The notes under the pieces: model-generated | What the model was told of the DNA's origin: nothing | Database searches by the model: none | The model's input: only the letters and a program-made list of their open reading frames with translations | Assembly (NCBI GenBank): GCA_942159475.1 | Contig: OW804096.1 | Location: forward strand, 108,474,194 to 108,538,193 | Length of the DNA stretch: 64,000 nt | DNA from: Sthenelais limicola | Taxonomy: Eukaryota; Annelida; Polychaeta; Phyllodocida; Sigalionidae | Direction: 5' to 3' | Shown here: piece by piece, positions 28,271 through 39,003 of the stretch | Layout: the number at the start of each line of letters is the position of its first letter | Position numbering within the stretch: the first letter of the stretch is position 1 | Position numbers and translations under genes: made by a program

Positions 28271-28867
28271 AGTACGGAGAAGGAGGGGGATTAAGGGTCA
28301 TTCTTCAAGTACCTCTTTCGACGACCACCTTGTCAGCATCCTCAGTAATGGATCGATCTGTGCTACTGGACCTAGATAGACCCAAGCAAGGACTTAGGCA
28401 GCATTTAAGGAAGTGTCTGGAAAGGGCTCTACAGCCTCAATCCCCACTGGGACCTGGGTCGTCATGGGTGTTGGCACAGCCAACATGCAGACATGTGATG
28501 TGAAGAGGGATGTACATCTGAGGCTGTCGCAGGGGTAACCTTGCCCTTCCCATGGGACTAGGCTCCCGCCCTGGCTAAGCTGCTTGCCATGCAGTTTGCT
28601 TGCACCATTCGTCTTGTTGCTAAGGCCACTCTTTCAGCATGGAGACAGGGGGCGGATCTCTCTGCTCTGGCTGATGGGCTAGTAATTGTCGCGGCTGCCG
28701 CTACGCGGAGCCTCAGGGCCTTCTCCAGTGTGGAGCCAACCAGTCGTGCAGTGCTTGTGACGGGAAAGACCGAAACCAACGATACATCAGCAGGGCCTGG
28801 TCGTTCTTATGCCTCTCCCTCGAGGCTACACATCTTCACGGGTTTTATTTTTCACCATTCGGAATAA
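28271..28867 (+). other. GC-rich patch with overlapping open frames, unrecognised
   Basis: About 600 bp of clearly higher GC than the surrounding intron. It contains two + strand frames (28246-28503 and 28589-28867) rich in Leu, Arg, Ala and Ser, for example a short AAAATRSLRAFSS segment. It could be the remnant of a transposon gag or another inserted coding sequence, but I recognise no domain and no terminal repeats. Confidence 0.25.
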
Positions 28868-31855
28868 CGCAACATGACGCCCATTGATCGTGTTTCACTG
28901 GCCACGAGCAATACACTTCCCCCTTCTCCATGAGAAGCTCACAGCCATTGAACATGCACCTCAGCCCTCCTGGCTACCACCCAAGCCGAGATTCACACGT
29001 TTGTCAACGTTAGAGCCCTCCTTATTTTACCAACCTCACTATATGAGTGTTAATGGATACTTTGTACATAGCCTTACATGATGAACCATGTGTGTATGCG
29101 CAGAATTCGCATACGTGTTCGGCCAGCAGAATTGCCTTTGTCAACTTGGACCGGGAAATAAGATGGGACTGCCTGGCTGTTGCCTCTGCCCTTTCCATCT
29201 CCTCAACCCATTTAATCTGAAGAAGCACTCGTGGAGCTTCGAAAGCGGGACCCATTGAATTATTTCTTGCATTTTACATTTAAGGGTTCGGTGTTCTTTC
29301 CAATCTATTTCAAATGGATGCAAGTAACCAAGCGCATGAGCGATATCCTTCACCCCTCTCAGAGGGAATTTTTCCCTTCGGGTCTAATATTTAGAGGATG
29401 GAGGGGAACTCATTATCTTCTGGAGGACCTGCCAGCCTATCCCTTCATCAGCATTTCGTGCATTTTTAATCAATCGATTAATCCTTCAATGGTCCGTCCA
29501 GCAATTAGTCGTTTGGGTTGACAAATGCTACACCTTGGGCAGTTGGCCACAAATACAATAGTTAAGAAATATTTAATAGATACTCCTTTCGCAATCTATG
29601 TATCTACGATAGTTAGTTTAAGTCTCCTTTTGAATTCGACGGGTTTTTAAATTCCACAATGATGTTCCGATCCCTTTGCAGACATGTTGATGTTCGCTCT
29701 TAATTAGCCCCTGAGGTAGCGCTGATAAAATAACACTCGCGGTGGATTGACTTTCCAGCCGTCACATCAAGCTTGGATATCTATCAATCACCCCTGATCA
29801 AAAGTGGTACGCCCAGACCATGAGATAAAAGCTACTTAAAACACCAATCGAAATCATTGTCTCGTTCAAATCATTCATGAACTCCTATTCGCTTGCAAGC
29901 TATATTGATTAAAGTGTTTTTGTATTGTATAACAGTAGTCGGCATAATCGGTAAAGAAGTAGGGTGGAGAAAGATGGACTATAATCAAAGAACCAATGAT
30001 CCTTCATTGATAGCCTCGTCTCATTATCGTGATAAATATACCCATCAATAAACAGTAAAGGAAGGCTGCATCATGGAAGCGATATCATCATTTTGTGCTT
30101 GGCGACTCGGAACTCTATCACACCCATTGATATTTCATTAATGACAGGGCTGGTGCCGGAACGACATGCTATTTCTTGGCTAGAAGAAATAACTCTATTA
30201 GAATATGCCCCCTGAATGTTCCGAAAGGAAATAACGCATTTGCATTATTAAATTTGGTTTATTTTCCTTTCATCAACGTCCTTAAATTGTGGGCATAAGT
30301 AATATTTACCCTGCTAGGCCCCGAAATGATTCTTCTAAATTCTGGAAGTAGCTTAGATCGAGTACATGTATAAGTTTTATTAGTATTTTTTTTTATATAA
30401 TTTGTAGAAAACGGTCTATATAACTGTACTTTAATTTCCCTTGGACAGTGGAAGTGGACTGGGCCAAGTGAAATCCCCGTGAGGGGGAAGTGTAGATATA
30501 TTTTTAAACAAAAGTATACTGCCGTTCAAATTCAAGAAACATAGAAAAACACTTGTACAGTGTCACTATGAAGCTGTGATTGTGAATCGGTGATTGTGAA
30601 TCGGTTTCCCAATCATGCATGAGTGACCGGTGATGCGAATCAGAATGCTTCAGGACTGCATTATAGAGTCCCCAAGTTGGTTTTATATTTTAACCGAACA
30701 TTATAATTGAATCGCATGGAAATGGAGTTCGAAATATTCCATTTTAGTTCTAAATATTCCATGACGCCCTTTTTAGCTGATTATGTATGAGTCTTTCAGA
30801 ACTCAATAGACCTATGTATCTGCACACGCCATGCCATTTCACGACTAGAGCAATGTCTATTAAGTCTACGTTTGACTTTGAATTTAATCAAAGATTAAAT
30901 TATAGATCATTATAAATCACACCCCTTCTAAAAAGTTAATTATATGGAAGGGCGCTTTCAGGATTGTGATTCATTTTCTCCAGGGTTCTGGCCCAAATCG
31001 ACTGATCATGCAGTAAAATATACTGACATGTTTAACAGACTCGGTGTAATCATATGGGTAATTAAGGGTAGTCCAATGGAGTAATGACTGGCTGCTTCGA
31101 GAGAAATAATAGCCTGTCCCGATTTATGAAATTTAGATCTTTTGCATTTTGAAGGATTTTTTGTTTGTTTTATCCAGCAAGTCATCACAATCCCAAGGGA
31201 ACTATTTCATGTGTTGTCTAGCATAGTATTTGATTTAGATATTTGTTTCCTACTTATAACACTCATTATAATCATTGAAGTTAACCTTTACCACTGCAGA
31301 CTGATAGTTTATCATTTATCTGTTGAGTTTTACCATGATAGATGAGTCGTGCACCTTTTCTACGTGGAGAAAAAAGCACCATGGACTGCATGGCAGACAT
31401 ATGATATTATCTGATTGCCATGCACCTTTAATTTGTAAATGGCAATTTAGCAGTGAGAATAGGGCGTAGTATACTTATACAATATTCCTTATCACGGCAA
31501 TGCATCTATTTGCGATGAAATTGCTCCAGGCAAATTGTTTGGCTGGAAAGAAACATTGGTTAGTCAAATCCTTCCTTTGCCTCGGCAAATCCATGATGTA
31601 TTAGTGCGATGCCAAGCAGTTGCATGTTCCATCTTAATTCATTAATACCATACCCCTGAATGACTTGTTCCTTGCACTACCATTCATCACAAATACCATA
31701 CTCGTATAGATCATCCTGAATTCAATCTTCTGAATAACACCTTCTCTCAACCCCCTCAACTTTCACGTTTGTAAACCTCTCAATCCTTTTCACATATTCC
31801 TTGATATATAACAAGCCGGTACTACCGTACTAACATTCTCACCTATCCTCCTCAT

Positions 31856-31860
<5 letters not shown>

Positions 31861-31886
<26 letters not shown>
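31861..31886. repeat. TC dinucleotide microsatellite
   Basis: Thirteen uninterrupted TC units in a pyrimidine-rich tract, about 210 bp upstream of the candidate microexon at 32099. Confidence 0.95.
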
Positions 31887-31891
<5 letters not shown>

Positions 31892-32098
31892 ATAGCCTCT
31901 TTCTCTTGCCTAAACTCTCTCTTCTTCAAGTCCTTGCCTCGCTTGCATTTTGCACTCTAACTTTCGTCAAGCGAAAAGACAATCTAGCACTTCTGGCGTA
32001 GCTGTTGTGTGCGCACCCACTGCCACTAGCAAACGTTGGCGTTCGTCGTGTCGCCCACAACCTGATTCTGTACCGACCATCTTGTTCTCATTTTTCAG

Positions 32099-32125
32099 AC
32101 GATCCATTCCCTGCCCTTGGTCCAG
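32099..32125 (+). CDS. Candidate 27-nt microexon between Ig1 and Ig2
   Basis: Twenty-seven nucleotides lie between a textbook acceptor (CTTGTTCTCATTTTTCAG) and a donor (CCAG|GTAAGC). In phase 1, as required by both neighbouring exons, it is open and would add nine residues (approximately NDPFPALGP) to the Ig1-Ig2 linker without changing the frame. Short, frame-preserving microexons are common in neuronal adhesion genes. Splice-site matches this good also occur by chance in 10 kb of intron, so transcript evidence decides. Confidence 0.4.
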
Positions 32126-34080
32126 GTAAGCTTTTGAATCATACACGTCTGCTGCTACTGTCAGCTCTGTTATATACCACTGCAGGCTATCTCACTCTGC
32201 TGCCAAACATTCACCCCCAAATGGTGGCGCCACCTATTTTCCTGTCTGTCTGTTTGTCCATCCATGTGGTTTTGACCCCAAGCAACACCGATCCTCTCCT
32301 CTTATTGTCCTTCTAATGGTGTTACCGGGATCTCACTCCTAGAATTGTCTCCATTAATTTTTAACGAACCAATTCTTCCTCATCGCTCACAGTATAATCT
32401 ACTACTAGCTGATTCTTCTTAATAGTAGATCTAGCAGACTTTTTCTTCATGCCTTTACTGCTGCAACCACGGCTGCATTAAAACCCCGCGAGGCTTAGGC
32501 CCTAACCTAAACTTACCCCAGCTTTGTTGTCTGGTGCCGTCTGTGTAGCATAGGACCAATGTTTCTTATTCAGAAACCTGATACTCTGGCCAAAGATAAA
32601 CCATTAATATCATACTTAAGATACTGGCTACTAATGGTTAGGGGGCATTATTATACATGTCATCATGACAGATCCTCTCGCTCTCTTCTCTATCCCTCAT
32701 CTAGCACTCAGACTATCATTATGTTACTCTACTAATCTGCATCCCTATCTTCCATCGCTTTGCTTCACCATTCTTGCAGCATCCTACACAATTTTCCTCT
32801 CTTTGACCTTTACTCTAGTCTCTCGATTCTTACATGGTTTGCTTTGTTAGATCTCTAGTCCATTCCTTGCTATTTGGGACAACATTTTTAACTGAATATG
32901 TAACGCTTAATTCCATTATCGATTTTCATATTTTATTACTTAATTATCTTATTTTTACCACTTCTCAGCTTTCAATGGTACACGGGCTACTTTCTCTCCT
33001 ACTAATGTCTCTGAGCTTCCTCTCGTTTCACTCGGCATCAAAGTGCATGGTAGCCCCCCCAAAAGAGTGCAATGAAAGCAATCGGACACAAAAACAATCA
33101 CTTTCACAGAGCAAAGTGTTCTCAGCTTTGGATTTCTGATGCTTTCCTTCGGATTGATAGTTTTATCATTCAGTTCTGATTTTGACTAACCGAATGTTAT
33201 CCTCAACTTTGAAGTTTGGGAATAAAGATTATATTTGGTGAGGCTTGATATGCAGTTATTAATCGACAAGTGGCATGAATTAATTCAGCCAGCGTGAGGC
33301 GATCCGATATAATGCAATTTTAACAGATTAACATAAGATAAGAAACTAAGAATTCACGTCAACCCGTGTATGGATCACATATTTCTCAAAGTATTTGGTG
33401 AGTAAAACCATAATTATTTAATTGGCAATACCCAGATTAAAGATAACCGTATCAGAGAATGTCGGATTATCTTTGTTAACCAATCTCCCAAGAGTACAAA
33501 ATATAAATTATGAGTTTATTTTGGTAATTCCTTATATATAGTTCCTTTGTAACATGCAAATTTATAGTTTAGAGATAGGGTAAAGTAGCAATCGCCAGTG
33601 GAAATATTAGGATAACGTCTTTCTCAATCACAAATATAAGATTAGATAGGGATATCGACAATGATAATAGATGGTGGTCACCAAAAAGCAATAGTATACA
33701 TTTTCAGTTTCCATTTGTTTTATTTTTATTGTTAAATTAATGTAGCGTCTGTACTATCAATGGTGTTTGCCAAATCTCCCAGGTCATTCATTGATCTCAT
33801 TATTCAAGTCCATCAATTCCATCCACGATGACGACAGCAAAGGAAATCATCCAATTTACATTTCAAAGGTGAAAATTTGATTCGGCAAGCAGGATTTGGA
33901 TTGTTTGGATTGCCCGCAGTATTAACAGAACCACGATGGAACAGGAATTATTAATGTCCTCTTTTATTTTCCAGAGCTGGGAAATGCAGCTACAAAGGTC
34001 CAAGCTCCCGACCATCACTCCTATAAAGAAACTTAGGAAGTTGAATGCATTTACTAACCTAATTTCTGTGTGTCTTTCAG

Positions 34081-34365
34081 CTGTCCAAGTAACAGGAACA
34101 GAATATGTAGAGAAAGGTACGACAGTACATCTGGTTTGTAACGCCACGGGCAAGCCAGACCCTCCACACGACGTGGAGTGGTTCAAAAATGGCATCAAAG
34201 TCAACTCGGATGCACAGAGTGGTATTTTGATTACAAAAAAGATAGAAACCAAAGTCCTCATCAGTGTCCTCGTAATCAAGCACAGCAAAATGTCTGATGC
34301 GGGCTCATATATCTGCAGATCCTCAAATAGAGATACAGGGAAAATACAAGTCCATATTCTTAACG
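34081..34365 (+). CDS. Dpr/ZIG-8-like Ig protein, Ig domain 2 exon
   Basis: A 285-nt exon, phase 1 to phase 1 (the classic symmetric Ig exon), between TGTGTCTTTCAG and AACG|GTAAGC. It encodes a complete second Ig domain: GTTVHLVCNATG (first Cys, with an N-glycosylation sequon NAT), DVEWFKNG, and SDAGSYICRSS (second Cys) before the G-strand IQVHILN. The C-x13-W spacing and the D-x-G-x-Y-x-C motif are canonical. The ending S-S/P-S-N-x-D ... VHILN resembles the second Ig of Dpr proteins (CSPSNAD ... VHVLN type). It is preceded by exon 23823-24036 in matching phase. No damage is seen. Lachesin/IgLON is the alternative family, but these have three Ig domains. Confidence 0.88.
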
Positions 34366-36082
34366 GTAAGCAGAGTCATTATTTCAAGAAGTTGTTATTT
34401 TCCATCGACTATGGCTATAGCATACGTCTGTCCGTTTTTATTCTACACGTCTCCAACGTCCCCTTACATTATGGTCGCGTACTAGGCACCTGTATACCTG
34501 TATCATTTTACTGATTTGAAGACTTAGATTTTCTCATAACCTCTGCCGCCCCTGGATAAAATCCTCATTGTGAATGAGAGATGGCAAGTGCTGTTATTTA
34601 AGTATTGTGGTCCATTGCAAACACGCTCCTTCCTCCATTCAGATCAGACCTTTGCGAATCTTATCCACAAGATGATCAGCAGAAATTTCAAACAAAAGCT
34701 AATATTTTGGCATAGTTCTAAACACGCTCTATTCACATAAATTAATCGTAGGCACATTTGTAAATTAACCTTCGTCATTCGAATTGTTTTTACCGAAGTG
34801 TGTGCGAAAATCGCAAATGCGTAATTATTTGCCAGATGATCATACTACTGTCAAAATTACACATTCCTGGAATAATAATTCTGCAAAATCTCTAGTGTCA
34901 ACCATTTTATTCATTCCGGATATATCCAGTTCTAGGGCCAATTTACGGTGAATATTCTTAAACATAGTCCTTGATATGCCTGCTGAATACATCGTAAAGC
35001 CCCGCTTCCCCAACTAAGTAGACTATTGTGTCCCTGACCATTTGGACCCATTTGGAAGCTACCACTGACTTAAAAAGGGAGATTTATTTTTTCGTCGATT
35101 ATTTGGAACTGGAATAAGAACGGATAAGAAAATCCAGGGTGTTTCACTTCCAACATTCCTCCCTGGGAATGATGGGTCAAGGCTGAATCTTCGAGAAGGT
35201 TTTATAATAAGCGATGGTCGGGAAATTATGGCAGTTATATTTTGTGACGTATGGGTTGTTTTAGTAGCTAAATAGAAGTTTCCTATTGGCAATATAAAAA
35301 GTCTTTATTAACCAATGATAACAAGTTAGTTAAATAATTTCGGTGGATCGTCATTTCATACCTTTCTTCATCTTTGTAGGCAGCTAATGATCAAAAGAAG
35401 AATTAACGCGTTTCTGTTGTCACATAAATGTGTCCTCGGGAGAGGGTTATGTATTCCCATGACACTAGAATTCCTATAATTTATAGCTGGGTCCTATATT
35501 AATATATCGTCATGAATACTCCTTTGAAATCTGTAACATACTTGGTTCTCCTTATATAATTGATTGGTCTATCTTCATTTGCAGTCTGCATAATAGAACT
35601 TTACTCTTAAATTTATTGATTTATTTCCTTGCTTTATATCCGACCATTGTGTAAGCTGCAGCAACCAATCAAAATGGTTTCTAAAATTAGCTTTGATTTA
35701 TGTTAACCTTAATTGTTGTATTCTTCAAGAAGAGAATTTCCGTAGCCAAATCTGGAGTTCGGCCTCCCATTTTCCAGAGATTCTTATTTTCAAATTCTGT
35801 GAACCGTACTCTGGTGAGAAAGATTACGGAATAGTAACCAATTTAATGATGATAATTCGGAGTTATGTCTCCTATTCCCAGAAGGTGCCACGGGAATCTT
35901 AACAAGGAACTGTATACTGAAACGAATAATTATAAGCCCCAACTGTATAATGATAAATTTAACGTTTCAATTAATTGATACATTATTTTCCCTACCAGAG
36001 ACACGGGTTGGAATATTCCAAACCTGAGTAATTTTAATCAAATATTTTTGTATTGATTTGCATTGTATGTCCTGCTTTACAG
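34366..36082 (+). other. Intron of the Ig gene (inferred)
   Basis: 1.7 kb, AT-rich, no further coding signal. Confidence 0.5.
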
Positions 36083-36109
36083 TGGCGGCACCTAATGTTA
36101 AGAGGAGTG
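36083..36109 (+). CDS. Candidate 27-nt microexon between Ig2 and GPI exon
   Basis: Twenty-seven nucleotides between GTCCTGCTTTACAG and AGTG|GTAAGC, phase 1 at both ends. It would add about nine residues (VAAPNVKRS) between the end of Ig2 and the GPI-signal exon. The frame is kept whether it is included or skipped, which suits alternative splicing of the membrane-proximal stalk. The donor sequence GTAAGC is the same as at the exons ending at 24036 and 34365. Confidence 0.5.
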
Positions 36110-37959
36110 GTAAGCGTATGTATTATATATATTACCAACCATACTTACAGCCACTGCTGCCCTAACCAAACTTAACCCGTTCAGTGCAGACATTCTTTAA
36201 TCATCGATCAACACCTTAAAACCATTTGTCCTCAGACACAGCACTCAAATGGGTTAAAAGAATTGTATTTGTCCTACCATGAAACTAAGTGAGAAAACAA
36301 ACATTTAATCAAAGCCAATTTTTAAATTCTAAAAATCGCTGCATTCAGATCCGTGACTGCCTTTTGCACAAATAGACCTTTATTGATCTTTGTTTAAATT
36401 AGCGATTTCATGGTTGGACTTTGATGTTGATCCTAACACTTAAGATCCTTTCTATTGGCTATCATTTACTCCAGTCTCTGGGTGTCTTAGTTACCCTACT
36501 CCTCGTCAGATAGCGCCACTATTGCTTCAGCTTCTTTTGCCACAATTTCTCATGCTAACGTTGATTTCTTTGGGTCATCCACAAATTTGTCTGCATCTCC
36601 ATCGTCCGATCGGAAAGATCAATGAACATTTTTTTTATCATAAAGGTAGAAACAAATTTTGCCACATAAGGGATTTTCACTTTAGAACTTACCATCTATT
36701 TTGTTTCTTTTTAAAGATTTCATGATGCACAGGTCAGGTGAGCAGGGTAAGTAAAATATGGTCCGCCAAGGGCAGAGTGAGTAATTTAGATGACACTCGA
36801 TAGACCTGCTGGACCAGTGTATTTCTCGAGAGGAAATATATTCCTGAGAACTCTTACCACGTCATCCACACTCTAGTGTTGGTTTGCACGTGTCAATTTT
36901 CTTGCTTCAGTCTAAACCTCCATTACATATGAAAGATTAGCTGGGAGAGCAATTGCTTAATTTGCACATTTTTACCAATCTTGTTCTGTTCAAGAAGGTG
37001 TAGACAACTTTGCATACAGATTTGTGGATTCCCTATCCTTTTATTTTAGTAGTAGTCGTTGTTATATGTATACCCTCACGCACATTCAAGCAAATATCAT
37101 ATAAATTATAGGGATTGTGTATAATGCATATGCCCTCACGAAGCACGGGCTCGTGGTTGGTCCTGTATTAATTGTCTTGTGTTGTAGATCTGCACTTTTC
37201 CCACTAGTGTTTGATTTGTTGTTTTGTTTATGTGTTAGTCAAATATTATCTCAAACATTTCAGTAGATATATATATATTAGCTCTCTATGCTGGTAGTTC
37301 CAAATTCCTATCGAACAAATAAAATCTAATAAATGTGAAAAATGAAATGGACATACACACCAAGAGAGATTGTGGTTAAATCAATACACTAATTGACACA
37401 ATAATACCCAATTAAAAACGTATAATGGAAATGTTCCTATACCGAAACCTAAAATAAATAACATATTCTATTTCGCTCGTGGAATACAAGTAGGCCTATC
37501 TGCAATCAATATCAATCTGAAAAGTCTGGTCTGATTCATATCACACGTGATGAGTTTCTAGCATTGTAGTCCAGATATTTCTGCTTCGTAGGAAGACAAG
37601 TACCTGGCATAGTATGGAAGTATTTCGTTTTAATGTGTAGATGATTGGTTCTCTTAATTTGAGCAAGTTAAAATGGCAACCTACATCCTCATGCGATCTA
37701 CATAGCTTGCAGCTGCTCGGAATGCATGCATCCAGCCCTTAATCGTCATTTCCAGCGTAGACACTAGTCTTTGACTACTCAACATATCCTAGATAAGCAT
37801 ATTACTCTTGCAGAAAAATGTTTTTATTGTTACCATAAATGGCTTGGTAGATTCCTCTAATTAATATATCTCCCGAATACAAATGAAAAGACAATATCTT
37901 CAATCCCATTTGAACATGTCCTTCCTGTATAACCATGGATACAATGATGTCTTTTTCAG
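36110..37959 (+). other. Intron of the Ig gene (inferred)
   Basis: 1.85 kb, AT-rich, only short unassigned ORFs. Confidence 0.5.
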
Positions 37960-38081
37960 AACTGCCAGGAACCTCTAAGCAGAGGATAAGTAGTGGTTCT
38001 CACAGAGACAAAGCATCAAGTATAGCCACAATACTTGTTGTCTTCTTGACGACATGGGCAATAAGTCTACGGCAAGTATGA
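37960..38081 (+). CDS. Dpr/ZIG-8-like Ig protein, terminal exon with GPI-anchor signal
   Basis: The exon follows a strong acceptor (GATGTCTTTTTCAG). Read in phase 1 it gives 40 codons ending at TGA (38079-38081). The sequence begins ELPGTSKQRISSGSH and finishes with the hydrophobic stretch IATILVVFLTT and a short tail. A small-residue region (SSG or ASS) before a C-terminal hydrophobic segment, with no basic cytosolic tail, is the signature of GPI attachment. Dpr, ZIG-8 and IgLON proteins are anchored or end in this way. This supports a two-Ig, GPI-linked surface protein. The 3' UTR and polyadenylation site were not located with confidence. Confidence 0.75.
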
Positions 38082-38784
38082 CCGCCACTTGACAATGGAT
38101 TATAACAAGAGACAACTGCACGAACTAGCGCACTATTGTTATTACGACTAAAGTAAGCTTATGAAGAATTTCATTATAATTAAGGAATATATTATCCTTT
38201 TTTAACTGTGTTTGAACAGTGCGAATTGCCCAGATAGGAATCCGCCTTTCTGGCCTACCAGGAATGTGCCGTCTAGGGGACAATTTTCTGTAAGGGATAT
38301 CCCGCAATTTCAACCGTGCTGATTCCTTCTGAAGGAGCATAAACCAAAAAGTACAAAAGAAAACAGACTTATTGTCGTGTTCAGTGAATCGGACATTGGG
38401 ATACTCTGACACAAATGTGAGACTCAATCTGTGCAACTAATGGATGGGCCCTTGCTGGACTCTATAATGGAGAAGCTTGGTGAGTTAAAGTGAGGACTCT
38501 GGATTAAATGTGATGGGAAGCAATAATAAGAGGGAAAACACTGAGTGTGGAACCACAATGGATGCCAGATCGGAAGCAACATTAAAAAGACCGCTCGAGA
38601 CCCTCTTCTAAATGGGATTGCTTTAATACAGAGGATTGGTTGATTGGTATGAATAATGAAATGATTCACCACCGGGACTCGATTAAAAGCTGCTTCAACC
38701 AGGGCATCTTAGGACAAATCAAACTGACATTTCTTTGAAATTCAATAATTATAAAGATGTGTAAATACATGTTTTTCTCTGCAG

Positions 38785-39003
38785 CCAATGTTGTGAAAGG
38801 TACACATATGAATCTTAAATGTATCTCGTCCTTAACAGCAAAAGAGGTGAAGACTGCATAAAGGACTTCAGTTTCGTAGGTTTATTTTTGTGGAAAATCA
38901 ACAAAGTAGAAGTATTATGGGGGAAAATGAAGCTTTTGCAATTGGTGTGTACCTTTATATGTGATATGAAGTGGAAAGCAACGAGCAGGGTTTACACATG
39001 CCA
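38785..39003 (+). pseudogene. Possible decayed Ig-domain exon
   Basis: After a good acceptor (TTTTTCTCTGCAG at 38784) the phase-1 reading is NVVKGTHMNLKC, the usual start of an Ig domain up to its first cysteine, and then hits stops. In another frame the same segment continues with LFLWKIN and ATSRVYTC, matching the Ig core Trp and second Cys. A GTAAGAG donor follows at 39004. Length (219 nt) and Cys-Cys distance (about 60 residues) fit one Ig exon with at least one frameshift. It lies 0.7 kb after the terminal exon of the Ig gene. It may be a dead duplicate exon, or a coincidence in AT-rich sequence. Confidence 0.35.

Larger units (their letters stand above)
24037..34080 (+). other. Large intron of the Ig gene (inferred), about 10 kb
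   Basis: It joins two phase-1 splice sites. It contains a pure TC microsatellite (31861-31886), a pyrimidine-rich tract (31.7-33.0 kb), a candidate 27-nt microexon (32099-32125) and a GC-richer patch with unassigned ORFs (28.25-28.87 kb). Several copies of the palindromic word AGGCCTA lie near 26.6-27.0 kb. Confidence 0.5.

Noticed and set aside
32005..33139. Long Leu/Ser-rich ORFs at 32005-32316 and 32834-33139
   Set aside because: Same pyrimidine-strand bias within the intron; no domain. Only the 27-nt segment with strong splice sites was kept.
33863..34288. 141-codon minus-strand ORF over the Ig2 exon
   Set aside because: Antisense shadow of the Ig2 exon, which has the domain motifs and splice sites.
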